Source: CAWFKS01 sp963816435 (lineage in GTDB: Bacteria > Pseudomonadota > Alphaproteobacteria > Rhizobiales > Rhizobiaceae). Taken from it: a DNA stretch of 64,000 nucleotides. A program made the position numbers and the translations under genes. Positions 17,472-25,131 of this stretch are shown here, piece after piece (the first letter of the stretch is position 1; each line of letters starts with the position of its first letter). The stretch lies in the NCBI GenBank assembly GCA_963816435.1, contig CAWFKS010000007.1, positions 179,412-243,411 on the forward strand, in the 5' to 3' direction. Below the pieces are notes generated by a model, which saw nothing but the letters and a program-made list of their open reading frames with translations, had not been told where the DNA came from and made no database searches.

Positions 17472-18349
17472 CGCAGGCAGCTTTGCCGCGACGCGAGATT
17501 TCGCGCGAGCTCAGCCGGATCGCCAACGCGTCGGTTGCCGAGGTGTTGAATGCGATCGGAAAGCGGCCGATCTCGGTGAGCCACCGAATCGGCGTCTCCG
17601 GCCCACCCGGCGGCGGTAAGTCGACCCTCATAAACGCTCTTGCCGCCCGCCGCATCTCCGACGGTCTCGCCAAGACACTGGCGATCCTGGCTATCGATCC
17701 GACAAGCCCGATCAGCGGCGGCGCGATCCTGGGCGACCGTATCCGAATGGATGGGATCGCGGCCATGCCAGGCATGTTCATCCGCTCCCTTTCCAGCCGC
17801 GGCGCCACTAATGGCCTTTGCGACAATATCGTCGATCTCCTTACGGCGCTCGAGGGACACGGATTTGACGAGACCATTCTTGAGACGGTGGGGGTCGGAC
17901 AGTCCGAGGTGGCGGTCCATTCCATCGTCGATACGCTTGTCGTGATCGTTCCGCCTGACGCAGGCGACGAAATCCAAACGATGAAATCGGGGCTTCTCGA
18001 AATGGCGGACATCGTCGCCGTTACGAAGTCCGAACAGGCAGCTGCGCGGCGGATGGCTGCGGCACTCGAATCCGTGGTTGGCAAGAAAAACGGTAAGAAG
18101 CCGCCTGTCATCAAGACGTCGAACGATGGCACGGGCATCGCCGAACTGAGTGACGCCATCGAAGCCCATCGCCGGCAGTCAGCCGAAGACGGCACGGCCG
18201 GAAGCTCGCCGCAGGCCCGTCGCCACTACCATTTGCGGTCACTCGTCGAGCGGAGACTGAATGAAGTGCTGAGCGAGGACGGTGACCTTGTCGATGACAG
18301 CCTGCAGCATGCCTATGAGCGTGTGGTCAGGGCCTTGCATATACGATAA
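17468..18349 (+). CDS. meaB: MeaB/ArgK-type P-loop GTPase, mutase chaperone
   Basis: This 293-residue G3E-type GTPase of the MeaB family has a P-loop GVSGPPGGGKSTLINAL and the hallmark AIDPTSPISGGAILGDRIRM. ETVGVGQSEV is the Walker B/switch region. The family gates B12 delivery to acyl-CoA mutases and rescues inactivated enzyme, in keeping with its place last in the mutase operon. The start is TTG at 17468, overlapping the CoA-transferase stop. The usual base-specificity motif N-K-A-D appears as T-K-S-E (VAVTKSEQ), an unusual change that may relax nucleotide choice. The C-terminus (RSLVERRLNEVL, YERVVRAL) is of family type but short. Confidence 0.92.
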   Translation: MTQAALPRREISRELSRIANASVAEVLNAIGKRPISVSHRIGVSGPPGGGKSTLINALAARRISDGLAKTLAILAIDPTSPISGGAILGDRIRMDGIAAMPGMFIRSLSSRGATNGLCDNIVDLLTALEGHGFDETILETVGVGQSEVAVHSIVDTLVVIVPPDAGDEIQTMKSGLLEMADIVAVTKSEQAAARRMAAALESVVGKKNGKKPPVIKTSNDGTGIAELSDAIEAHRRQSAEDGTAGSSPQARRHYHLRSLVERRLNEVLSEDGDLVDDSLQHAYERVVRALHIR

Positions 18350-18429
18350 CGCCACGCTCTCTGTCAGCTACCGGCGAGCCAAGGCATTGGTCTTTGGACT
18401 CGCGAATTGAGAACGGCGGAGCAATATTC

Positions 18430-18554
18430 GGCCACGGGAGCGGCGGGATGAGCCTGCTGCGGGCGGCGTAAAAGTCGACCACTTTTGCCCTTTCTGGCGA
18501 CAGGGAGGGCGGGGGTATTTTCACCGTGGAACTGTATCGGAAGGTGCGTCTCGC
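18430..18554 (+). mobile_element. Possible IS21-type left end and start of a transposase gene (remnant)
   Basis: The stretch contains GTAAAAGTCGACCACTTTTG, like the repeated terminal blocks of IS21 elements. It then shows a short frame reading VELYRKVRLAC, which resembles the first residues of IstA transposases. The similarity stops near 18554, where a different coding fragment begins. If real, it is a truncated insertion-sequence end. The call rests on remembered patterns only. Confidence 0.3.
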
Positions 18555-18740
18555 CTGCCAGGGACGCGCGAGTGGACGGCCACGATGCGTATCGATCAGA
18601 CATTCGTGCCGTGGGCAACAACCTGGCTCTATTATTTCGAGGAGTGGCTGCTGTCGGATAACTGGAAAGGCGGCGGCGAGCACCCCGACGAGAATAATAT
18701 TGAGCAATACAATCGCTTCGTGCGGCGGGCGGTGCGATAG
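18555..18740 (+). pseudogene. C-terminal remnant resembling a bacterial E2-like (ubiquitin-conjugation-like) protein
   Basis: A frame without its own convincing start runs from about 18555 and ends at 18740. From the methionine at 18585 it has 51 residues: FVPWATTWLYYFEEWLL, then WKGGGEHPDEN and a basic end. The W-L-x-(F/Y)-x-E-x-W-L ... W-x-G-G-G-E-H-P arrangement recalls the C-terminal part of small E2-like proteins found in CBASS and ThiF-associated operons. This is from memory and unverified. The N-terminal part is missing and seems replaced by insertion-sequence-like DNA. No E1-like, JAB or nucleotidyltransferase gene is nearby, so it is most likely debris. Confidence 0.3.
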
Positions 18741-18943
18741 TCAACCTGACCGCTCGGCTGACCGCCTCGAGACATCCTCCACGAAGATCGGTGCCCGCGT
18801 TCCCGCCGCCGCCGTCGTGTACTATGGGCGTTAGCAAACCTTGAGCCCTTCCTCCCGATTAGAGCCGATCTACGCGGTTGATCCAGGAGGTTTGCGGCAC
18901 TCTCAACGATGTCTGCTTCTGGCATACGGGCAAGCTGATCGCT

Positions 18944-19009
18944 ACGGCCGAGATGGTGAAGGGTTTCGGGCGCCGGAGGCGTCACGAAACCCTTCACCAT
19001 CTCGGCCGT
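18944..19009. repeat. Long perfect palindrome (25-bp arms, 16-nt loop), dispersed element copy 1
   Basis: Positions 944-968 and 985-1009 (of 18,944-19,009) are perfect reverse complements over 25 bp; the arm starts ACGGCCGAGATGG and ends GGGTTTCG. The loop GGCGCCGGAGGCGTCA recurs nearly intact at 20350-20366. RNA from either strand would form a very stable hairpin. It lies in a non-coding stretch between remnants and behaves like a REP/RPE-type dispersed palindromic element. Confidence 0.8.
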
Positions 19010-19167
19010 TGGGGCAAACTTCGCCTTCGCTCAAAAGCTGACGCTGGCTTCAAACCCTCGGAGCACGGCTTTGCGCCCCCATTCCCGCTGTTCAGGCAAA
19101 ATTTGCCTGGGCTCAGAAGCCGACGGTTCGCAGAGGCGGAGGAGATGGGCATGGAGCCGAATACTTC

Positions 19168-19644
19168 ATGCGCGATCAAACAGCGCAAATACCGTCGTCG
19201 CTTGGCGACGAGCTTACGCGCCTAGAAGAGGTTTCTGGTCTTCCCTTCATGAGGCAGTGGGGGTTCGAGTGGGAACACACGAGAACCGCAACCAACGCAC
19301 CGTTTTCGGGATTCCCGTACCACTTTCTCGAGGGCTCTTTGGAACGGTCCGGCGTCTCGGCACAGATCGATCAGCGCCAAGGCGACATCTATCGCTCAGC
19401 CTATTTGCGAACGCTGCATTGCGTCGTCGACTTCTGGCGCATGCCACTCGACGCGGCCTGCGCGGCGGCGTGCAAGTGCTTGCCGCTCAATCGCGGTCTC
19501 GTGGACATTGAGCGGGCTGATCTACCCCACTGGCTCGGTGAGCTTCCGGACGCGTGCGCCGCAGAAGGCGCGCCACTCGAAACTATCGTCAGAGAGATTG
19601 TGAAGGCTGGGGCGACTACCGGCGTGTTGGTCCCGCACATCTGA
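19168..19644 (+). CDS. Hypothetical protein, no recognised family
   Basis: This 158-residue frame has coding-like composition: GLPFMRQWGFEWEHT, then YRSAYLRTLHCVVDFWRM, a cysteine-rich AACAAACKCL stretch and a defined C-terminus (TTGVLVPHI). I do not recognise it. No clear ribosome site precedes ATG 19168, and the frame is open further upstream, so the start may be missing. It sits among remnants in the mobile region and could be a leftover of an older island. Nothing shows a function. Confidence 0.4.
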   Translation: MRDQTAQIPSSLGDELTRLEEVSGLPFMRQWGFEWEHTRTATNAPFSGFPYHFLEGSLERSGVSAQIDQRQGDIYRSAYLRTLHCVVDFWRMPLDAACAAACKCLPLNRGLVDIERADLPHWLGELPDACAAEGAPLETIVREIVKAGATTGVLVPHI

Positions 19645-19859
19645 AGACACCGCTTTCCTTAGGTGTTTCCGAGTTTGCCTCGCTCACGATTTCCTGCGCC
19701 CTTCTCAGCGAAGACTAGGTTCCGCTTCCGGATGCCGACGTCGCAGCGCTCGATGGTGCTGCCTGGGAACTTCCCGCTGGGGTGCTCTTTTCTGGCCAAG
19801 CTCGGCAGCTAAGGCCTGTGGATCGCTTCCGCCCGGCTGCCCAGGGCAGGTGCCTTCCA

Positions 19860-20340
19860 CTATGCGTTGACATCTTCCCCTTTCCGTTCGGCTACTGGCT
19901 CGGTGATCTGTTTCACCTGGGCCTCAGCCTCCCGGCAAGCTACGCCTTTCCAGGTCCGATTTCGTACCGCTGCGCCGACGGAAGAATTCTGACCGAAGTA
20001 AGCCGCCAGGCAGTCGGCCGTTGGACGACGTGGAACGATCACTGGACCAATCTCTACCCGAAAGGAGGCAACACGCGATGCGGCTGCGTTAGCGAAATGC
20101 GGCCGGCTGACATCGCCGCTGCAGCAAGCCGCCTCGGACTCAGGGTGGGTTGGACGGCCGACGTGAAAGTCTGGCGCCGCGAAAAGATTTATGGAGACCT
20201 TAAACTGGAACGCAAAAGCATTCACTTCTTCGATGACGGCGATGTCGTTACGCTGATTAGGCACCTCTCCTCACTCTGCCGACAATCAAGCGCCTGTCCG
20301 CTATCGATCTGCAGAGACCTAGAGCTGCCGGTCCGTTGGC
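19860..20340 (+). pseudogene. Hypothetical gene remnant
   Basis: The plus frame here reads coherently between about 19980 and 20260 (RCADGRILTEVSRQAV, RWTTWNDHWTNLYPKGGN, KSIHFFDDGDVVTLI). It has no convincing start and runs without a break into the palindromic repeat at 20341 and the IS91-type DNA beyond. I read it as the stump of a gene, possibly linked to the frame at 19168-19644, whose end was replaced by mobile DNA. No family was recognised. Confidence 0.3.
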
Positions 20341-20376
20341 GTGAAGAGTTTCGGGCGCCGGAGGCGTACGAAAGTC
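20341..20376. repeat. Dispersed palindromic element, copy 2 (degenerate)
   Basis: GTGAAGAGTTTCGGGCGCCG followed by GAGGCGTACGAAA matches the left arm, loop and inner right arm of the long palindrome at 18944-19009. Only the inner five base pairs of stem survive. Two copies within 1.5 kb, each beside a remnant gene, support a mobile or recombinogenic short repeat. Confidence 0.6.
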
Positions 20377-20568
20377 CCCGAGGAAGGAACCCGCGGGCCA
20401 CAATGCGATGGCTATGGGGATTTCGATTTGCGGCCGATGTCGGCGATGGCTCGACCGACGGTGGGAAGTGCGTTGGTGGATGCGGACAGGCCGTTTCGCT
20501 GCGCCTCGGCGCGGTATTGTCGGCCCCGCATCTTGCTCGTCGTAGACCTGTTGGCGGCGACAGTCACC

Positions 20569-20588
20569 ACGGGCCCGCGCGGGCCCGT
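20569..20588. repeat. Perfect 20-bp palindrome near the transposase 3' end, candidate oriIS hairpin
   Basis: ACGGGCCCGCGCGGGCCCGT is a perfect palindrome. It lies just beyond the stop of the IS91-type transposase. IS91-family elements carry a hairpin at the origin end that the HUH enzyme recognises. Its role is inferred from position. Confidence 0.5.
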
Positions 20589-20638
20589 TGCCGGAGGCGC
20601 AGCGCCTGCGGCTTGAAGCTGGAATACGCCATGCCAGG

Positions 20639-21832
20639 TCATGAGTCGTTTCTCCCGGTCGTCGACGACGCATCCGGTGGTCCGCGCGGCTGCCTCCACC
20701 GTTCGAACACCTCGATGACGATCATGCGTCCGCCGCAGCAGCGGCATGGCGGGCGGAAGTCCTCCGGTTCTTCGGCGTCGCGGGGGTCGGGCGGCGCGGC
20801 GACGTGCAGGAGTTTGCGGGCGAGCGCGAGGCTGGCTCTGCGGGCGGAGCCGGCGAGCAGACCGTAGTGCCGGATGCGATGGAAGCCGCGCGGCAGGACA
20901 TGAAGCAGGAAGCGGCGGATGAACTCGTCGATTGCCAGCGTCATGACCTGCTGCCGGTCAGCGCCGTCGCGGCGATAATCCTTGTAGCGGAAGGTGACGC
21001 CCCTCTCGTCGAAGGCGATCAGGCGGCTGTTCGAGATTGCCACCCTGTGGGTGTAGCGCGACAGGTAGGCGAGCACCGCTTCCGGCCCGGCGAACGGCGC
21101 CTTGGCATAGACGACCCATCGCTTCGTACGAACGGGAGCCAGGTGGCGCAGGAATGCTCGCCGGTCGGCGAGATGAGCGAGGGTGCCGAAGAAGGCGAGC
21201 CGCCCGGCGTCGTGCAGCGCGACCAGCCGGGTGAGGAAGAGCCGTCGGAACAGCTTGCCGAGCACGCGCACCGGAAGCAGGAAGGCCGGCCGCGACGAGA
21301 CCCAGCGGGACCCGTCGGGCGCGATGCCGCCGCCTGGCACGATCATGTGCACGTGCGGATGGTGGGTCATCGCCGAGCCCCAGGTGTGGAGCACGGCGGT
21401 GATGCCGATGCGCGCGCCGAGGTGCTTCGGATCCGCCGCGATGGTGAGCATCGTCTCCGATGCCGCCCTGAACAGCAGGTCGTAGACGAGCGCCTTGTTC
21501 TGGAACGCGATGTCGGCGACCTCGGCGGGCAGCGTGAACACGACGTGGAAGTAGCCGACCGGCAGCAGGTCGGCCTCGCGCTCGGCAAGCCATGTCCGCG
21601 CCGCCGCGCCCTGGCACTTCGGGCAGTGCCGGTTACGGCAGGAGTTGTAGGCGATGCGCCACTGGCCACAGTCCTCGCAGGCCTCGACGTGTCCGCCAAG
21701 AGCCGCGGTGCGGCAGTGCTCGATCGCCGACATCACCCTGAGCTGGGCGAGGCTCAGGTGCCCTGCATGGGCGGCGCGGTAGGCAGGTCCCGCGGCTCGG
21801 AAGATGTCGGCGACCTCGATCGAGGCGCGCAC
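20639..21832 (-). CDS. IS91-family (HUH, rolling-circle) transposase
   Basis: This 397-residue protein appears intact. The N-terminal zinc-binding domain reads EACEDCGQWR and CRNRHCPKCQ. The catalytic histidine motif HPHVHMIVPGGG near residue 160 is the HUH signature. The tyrosine region YLSRYTHRVAISNSRL follows near residue 265. A second cysteine cluster (PPCRCCGG) is at the C-terminus. It nicks single strands and moves the element by a rolling-circle-like mechanism. It is encoded directly downstream of the recombinase at 21836. Confidence 0.95.
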   Translation of the reverse strand: MRASIEVADIFRAAGPAYRAAHAGHLSLAQLRVMSAIEHCRTAALGGHVEACEDCGQWRIAYNSCRNRHCPKCQGAAARTWLAEREADLLPVGYFHVVFTLPAEVADIAFQNKALVYDLLFRAASETMLTIAADPKHLGARIGITAVLHTWGSAMTHHPHVHMIVPGGGIAPDGSRWVSSRPAFLLPVRVLGKLFRRLFLTRLVALHDAGRLAFFGTLAHLADRRAFLRHLAPVRTKRWVVYAKAPFAGPEAVLAYLSRYTHRVAISNSRLIAFDERGVTFRYKDYRRDGADRQQVMTLAIDEFIRRFLLHVLPRGFHRIRHYGLLAGSARRASLALARKLLHVAAPPDPRDAEEPEDFRPPCRCCGGRMIVIEVFERWRQPRGPPDASSTTGRNDS

Positions 21833-21835
21833 GGC

Positions 21836-22668
21836 TCAGCCGCTGGGCGAGATCTCTGCCGGCCTGAACAGGCCGAGCTTGTCGAGCGGGCTCGTGACGG
21901 TGCGAACCGTCCGGGTCGCAACCTTGGTGTAGAAGGCGGTGCTGTTCAGCTTGGCATGCCCAAGCAGCACCTGGATGATCCGGATGTCGGTGCCGTCCTC
22001 CAAAAGGTGGGTCGCGAAGCTGTGGCGCAGCGTGTGCGGCCCGACCCGCTTGGCGATGTCGGCTGCCCGGGCCGCCTCGACGACGATGCGATAGAGCTGC
22101 CGTGTGCTGATCGGCTTCATCGCGTGCTGTCCCGGGAACAGCCAGCCGTCGCGGTGCATCACGCCTTGCTGCCGTCCGACCTTCCACCACTCGCGCAGGA
22201 GAGCGAGCAGATTCTCGGAGAGCATGGCATTGCGACAGCGCCCGCCCTTGCCGCGCTCGACGCGCAGCAGCATGCGTTCGCTGTCGCGACTTGAGATCGC
22301 GACTCGGACACGCGCAGGCCGGCGCCATAGGCGACCGAGGCGGGGTGCTTGAGACACGTCGTGGCGTTGAGCAGCCGGGCCACCTCGTCGCGGCTCAGCA
22401 CCACGGGAAGGTTGCGCCGATGCGCCACCCGGACGAGCCTGCGCGCCAGATCCGGGCGGTCAAGCGTGTGGATGAAGAGGAAGCGCAGCGCCGACACGAT
22501 GCTGTTCATCGTCGGCACGGGCACGCCGTCCTCCTGCTGCTCGATCTGGAACCGGCGCAGGTCATCGGCAGTCGCCGTGTCCGGTGAACGCCCGAGGAAT
22601 GCCGCCAGGCGTCCGATGTCGCGGAGATAGTTGCGCTGCGTTTCGCGGGAGAAACGCCGCAGGTTCAT
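21836..22668 (-). pseudogene. Tyrosine recombinase of the IS91-type element, frameshifted
   Basis: Two frames together make one integrase of about 277 residues. The N-terminal SAM-like half starts MNLRRFSRETQRNYLRDIGR and runs to YGAGLRVSE. After a net loss of one base (or gain of two) at about 22300-22306, the catalytic half follows with RMLLRVERGKGG, HTLRHSFATHLL, LLGHAKLNSTAFYTKV and the catalytic Arg/His/Tyr residues. Such recombinases often accompany IS91-like transposases. Whether the frameshift is real or a sequencing error cannot be decided here. Confidence 0.8.
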
Positions 22669-23180
22669 GTCATCGATCAGCCGCTACCCCCAGCCCGTGG
22701 TCCTCTACATCACCCCCAGGCACCCTCCCGCGCGAGCGGGTTCGTTCTACGGCCCCGTTCGGGTCGTTCCCTCGTGGAACCGATCGTGACCTCACCTGGG
22801 TTCTTGCTGTGTTCAAGGCTTCAATGATGTCGGTGAGCGCCGTGCCGCGAAAACTTTTCGCAGGGAGGCACGATCCGGCCTGATCGCACCAGTCCCTGCG
22901 CCATGATCGGCGTCGCGCCGCAATACCGGTCGCTTCTTGTCAAGCCAGCTTTGGCCGCCCCGTTCGGCCCCTTGCCACGCGATGTGGCACAATCTTCCCG
23001 CGTGGAACTCGCATGTTCGTACTGAGACAGCCGGAATGGGCACTTCGAGCCAAAGCAAGAAAACCGGATCTTATTACTTTGTTAGTTTCCGAATACGGAA
23101 TATGCGCGAAATTCGCCAAAGCGGAAATATATAATAGTGCGACAATTAATGTTAGTAAGTAACGTCGGGGTTGTGGGTGT
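22669..23180. other. Non-coding stretch upstream of the island genes
   Basis: No gene was seen. GCGAAAACTTTTCGC (22847-22861) is a perfect inverted repeat with 7-bp arms. From about 23060 the DNA becomes A/T-rich with TTCCG-AATA-CGGAA and GCGAAATTCGC motifs, which look like protein-binding sites of a control region for the gene at 23277. Confidence 0.4.
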
Positions 23181-23209
23181 TTGATTGTCGAATGGTCTTA
23201 ATCTATACT
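23181..23209 (+). promoter_or_regulatory. Strong candidate promoter of the 23277 gene
   Basis: TTGATT (23181-23186) and TATACT (23204-23209) are separated by exactly 17 bp, and transcription would start about 60 bases ahead of the ATG at 23277. The flanking region is A/T-rich, unlike its surroundings. Confidence 0.5.
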
Positions 23210-23276
23210 ATGCCTGTCGTTGCGCGGATGCGATTTCGCCTTCGGCGTAGTTCAAACCCGACAGAAAGGACTTAAT

Positions 23277-24440
23277 ATGTCGAAGAACGAGCCCATCAAG
23301 CCTGCCTCCAACCCCGCGGAGGCAACCGAGGTGGCACACGAGGCCCTCGAGGCCGCGCAGAAGACCGTGGCCGCGGATGAGGGCAAGCCCGAGCCTGCCG
23401 AGGACGCTTCTGAATCCGCGCATGCGAAGCGCGGCCGCCCGCGCAAGGGGAAGAAGGCTGCTGCTGCCGTGGCTGAGCCCGAAGCGAGCTCGCAGGCAGA
23501 GGGTGGCGAGCGCATCACCCTGGAGCAGCAGGAGGAGCTCCGGCAGATCATCGAGGAGAACCGCTCGATGGGGAAAGTCGATGCGAAGCAGGCATTCCGC
23601 CGGTCCGACCTCCTGAACCGCGCGCGCGAATTCGTGCCGGACAAGATGTGGAAGGGCTTCTGCGAGGTGGACATGTGCTTCACCGATGGGCAGGCGCGCA
23701 ACTACCTGCGCCTGCAGGAGATCCCGAACTTCCGGGAACGGTGCATCGCCGGAGCCGTCACCACCTCCATCCTGTACGAGCTTCCGAAGCTGCCCGAAGA
23801 GCAGCGCGAGGAGATCGTCTCCGTCTTCGAGAATGGCGGGCGCGTGCCGGTCGCGAAGGTGAAGGCGGCCGTGCGCGCGCTGAAGAACGGCAGCGAGGCC
23901 GAGACCGACGCCGCGCCTGAAGACCGGGGCGGCCCCGCGGGGCTGCTCGGGCTCGCTTCGGCAAAGGCGAAGGTCGGCACGAAGAACTTCGTCGACGGGG
24001 TGAAGTCCATGATCGTACACATCGACGACGGGCTTGAGCCGCATTGGCGCGGCAAGCGCGTCGCCAAGGCGGCGCTGGCCGACCAGATCGAGCACACCGC
24101 CCGCCGCACCAGGGCCGACCTCCAGAACGTCGGCCTCTACCTGACCACGATGTCGACCTCCGACCCGTGGCGCACCTTCCCGGCCGACTTCCCGGAGGAC
24201 ACCGGTTGGCACCGGGTCCTGTGGACGCTGCACAAGCTCGGCGGCCGCGAAGACTGGCCCGCCGCGGGCGACGTCGGCGACTGGCTCGTCAACGAGGTGC
24301 TGCCGACCCTGCATTGGGCGGCAGGCACCAAGCCAAAGGCGGGAAATGAGGAGCCGGAATCCGGTGAGGCCAAGCCGAAGCGTGCCCGCAAGGCAAGGAA
24401 GCAGGCCAAGGAAGAGGCGCCGAAGCCGGCCGAAGGCTGA
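23277..24440 (+). CDS. Island-encoded hypothetical protein, possibly DUF3102-like
   Basis: This 387-residue protein has a low-complexity Ala/Glu/Lys N-terminus containing KRGRPRKGKK, an AT-hook-like basic patch. A globular middle follows (RSDLLNRAREFVPDKMWKGF, FTDGQARNYLRLQEIP) that recalls DUF3102-type plasmid/phage proteins, and the tail is basic (KPKRARKARKQAK). A DNA-associated role is plausible. ATG 23277 is preceded by AAAGGA. It has its own promoter and is closed by a strong terminator at 24471-24498, so it is probably a single transcription unit. The family call is tentative. Confidence 0.6.
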   Translation: MSKNEPIKPASNPAEATEVAHEALEAAQKTVAADEGKPEPAEDASESAHAKRGRPRKGKKAAAAVAEPEASSQAEGGERITLEQQEELRQIIEENRSMGKVDAKQAFRRSDLLNRAREFVPDKMWKGFCEVDMCFTDGQARNYLRLQEIPNFRERCIAGAVTTSILYELPKLPEEQREEIVSVFENGGRVPVAKVKAAVRALKNGSEAETDAAPEDRGGPAGLLGLASAKAKVGTKNFVDGVKSMIVHIDDGLEPHWRGKRVAKAALADQIEHTARRTRADLQNVGLYLTTMSTSDPWRTFPADFPEDTGWHRVLWTLHKLGGREDWPAAGDVGDWLVNEVLPTLHWAAGTKPKAGNEEPESGEAKPKRARKARKQAKEEAPKPAEG

Positions 24441-24470
24441 TCGCCGTTACCGCTTCGAGTTCGACACCGA

Positions 24471-24498
24471 CCCCCGCCGGAAACGGCGGGGGTTTTGT
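24471..24498 (+). terminator. Rho-independent terminator
   Basis: CCCCCGCCG and CGGCGGGGG form a perfect 9-bp stem around a GAAA tetraloop, followed by TTTTGT. It lies 30 bases after the stop of the 23277 gene. Confidence 0.9.
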
Positions 24499-24714
24499 CT
24501 TGGGATTTGAAGCCGCGCGTCAGGTCAGCTCGGGCGTTCCGCGAGCCCGCCGTTAACCATGCGATCGCTTCAGCAAGGAAGGGCTCTTGGGATCCGTTCT
24601 GGATCCGTTCATGTTGCCCTTGTTCCGGTCACCCCCGGAACAAGTCGGCCTCCGAAGGTGCGCCAACACCGACGAAGGCCTGACCCTCAACCTTCTAGCG
24701 AAAGGAATCGGGCT

Positions 24715-24921
24715 ATGACGACACTTACCAAGACGCCGCGGACGCGGGAAGACAAGCACGAGGCGGAACGCAAGGCCGAGCGGGAAGCCAGGCGGCGGCG
24801 CGCGGCACTCAGCAGGCACCTGTCGGCGGTGTTCGGCGGCGTCTTGGCCGGGTTGGAGCACGACCCGGCAACGGGCGCCTCGTCCGGCAAGCCGGACCGG
24901 CAGCGCGCTTCGGCCGCCTGA
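24715..24921 (+). CDS. Small hypothetical protein
   Basis: This 68-residue, strongly charged protein has a helical, Arg/Glu-rich first half (REDKHEAERKAEREARRRRA), a short hydrophobic stretch and a disordered tail. ATG 24715 is preceded by AAAGGA at good spacing. It belongs to the plus-strand block of island genes. I do not recognise the family. Confidence 0.5.
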   Translation: MTTLTKTPRTREDKHEAERKAEREARRRRAALSRHLSAVFGGVLAGLEHDPATGASSGKPDRQRASAA

Positions 24922-25131
24922 GCGGCCGGGCCTCACAAGAGACCACCACCAACAACCGAACCGGGAACGGCATGGCCGGTGACCTGCGCGGCAAGACGCG
25001 GGCACCGGGGCCGGTCCGGCGACGTCGCCCGACCGGGGGAAGGCGCTTCGTGCGCCCTGTTCCCCGGCCAATTGCGGCTGCCGCCTCGCCGCTGATGCTC
25101 TCCGGTCCCGATCATCAGGGAATTACCGCAC

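Larger units (their letters stand above)
20569..22668 (-). mobile_element. IS91-family element with accessory tyrosine recombinase
   Basis: The unit comprises an intact HUH transposase (20639-21832) and, four bases upstream, a frameshifted tyrosine recombinase (21836-22668), both on the minus strand. This two-gene arrangement is common for IS91-like elements of Alphaproteobacteria. A perfect 20-bp palindrome at 20569-20588 lies about 50 bases past the transposase stop, where the rolling-circle origin end (oriIS) would be. The exact element ends were not determined, so the coordinates are those of its recognisable parts. Confidence 0.75.
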
